This document shows positions 13,277-13,525 of a stretch of DNA of 13,525 nt, piece after piece. How positions within the stretch are numbered: the stretch's first letter is position 1; each line of letters begins with the position of its first letter. Source of the stretch: Actinomycetes bacterium (GTDB lineage Bacteria > Actinomycetota > Actinomycetes > Actinomycetales > Cellulomonadaceae); contig JAEYNO010000457.1 of NCBI GenBank assembly GCA_023412515.1, positions 1-13,525 of the forward strand, written 5' to 3'. Made by a program: the position numbers and the translations under genes. Under the pieces are notes generated by a model. The model was given only the letters and a program-made list of their open reading frames with translations. It had not been told where the DNA came from and did no database searches.

Positions 13277-13525
13277 GTGACCACCGCCGCACACCCGGCA
13301 GCGACGCTGCGCGCGTCCGCGCTGCGCACCTGGACCGAACCCGCCGGCGGGCCCGAGGCACGCGGCACGGTCGTCGTGCTGGTCGGCCGCGGCGAGACCC
13401 CCGAGGTCTACGAGCGGTTCGGACGCCGCCTCGCCGCCGACGCCTACCGCGTCGTCGCCGTCGGCGAGCCCGACCCCGCGCCGCAGGCCGTCGCCGCCCT
13501 GCTCGCGACGCTCCCCGCCCCGCAC
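13277..13525 (+). CDS. alpha/beta hydrolase, N-terminal part (runs off the window)
   Basis: An open frame of 83 codons that has no stop before the window edge. GTG at 13277 has AGGAG 7 bases upstream. The product begins VTTAAHPAATLRAS and continues with ARGTVVVLVGRGETPEVYERF, GRRLAADAYRVVAVGEPDPA and then LLATLPAP. The hydrophobic strand followed by GRGETPEVYERFGRRLA resembles the oxyanion-hole region of lysophospholipase-like alpha/beta hydrolases, with G-R-G-E in place of the usual H-G. The catalytic serine lies beyond the edge, so the assignment rests on the first strand and helix only. It is transcribed in the same direction as the LacI-type gene with a 157-bp gap holding hairpins, so it is probably a separate unit. 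Confidence 0.65.
   Translation, partial: MTTAAHPAATLRASALRTWTEPAGGPEARGTVVVLVGRGETPEVYERFGRRLAADAYRVVAVGEPDPAPQAVAALLATLPAPH

Overview
The window is 13.5 kb of very GC-rich DNA with short intergenic gaps, GTG starts, strong Shine-Dalgarno sequences and 4-bp ATGA/GTGA overlaps between operon genes. Together with an ABC sugar importer that has no local ATPase subunit and the general protein style, this points to a high-GC actinobacterium, most likely close to Cellulomonas. The genus is inferred from composition and protein style, not from a database match.

Layout from left to right. Positions 49-1657 hold an alpha/beta hydrolase and a divergent HTH-WYL regulator, with a 6+6 bp inverted repeat between them. 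From about 1600 to 4265 the base composition drops sharply (30 of 60 bases are G+C in 1801-1860, against 51 of 60 in 1081-1140). This foreign-looking island encodes a 681-residue OLD-family ATPase/TOPRIM nuclease followed by a 72-residue KTSC-domain protein on the same strand. It lies where the WYL gene and the siroheme synthase gene would have converged, and it seems to have replaced the end of the WYL gene. Positions 4297-8440 hold a tightly coupled nitrite assimilation operon, nirB-nirD-cobA, in which the last gene makes the siroheme precursor that NirB needs. Positions 8540-11779 hold an ABC carbohydrate importer in the order permease, permease, lipoprotein. A LacI-family regulator (12040-13119) is divergent from it, and between them lies a perfect 14-bp palindrome just downstream of a TTGACA promoter. 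The window ends inside a second alpha/beta hydrolase (from 13277).

As working units, the LacI protein probably represses the sugar importer in the absence of its inducer, the nir operon reduces nitrite to ammonium and supplies its own cofactor, and the WYL protein probably controls the hydrolase. The OLD plus KTSC pair is the accessory part. OLD-family nucleases are commonly anti-phage effectors, there is no GajB-like helicase or reverse transcriptase beside this one, and the KTSC partner has no known function. It is the best candidate here for an undescribed defence module. No RNA genes, CRISPR array or intact insertion sequence were found.
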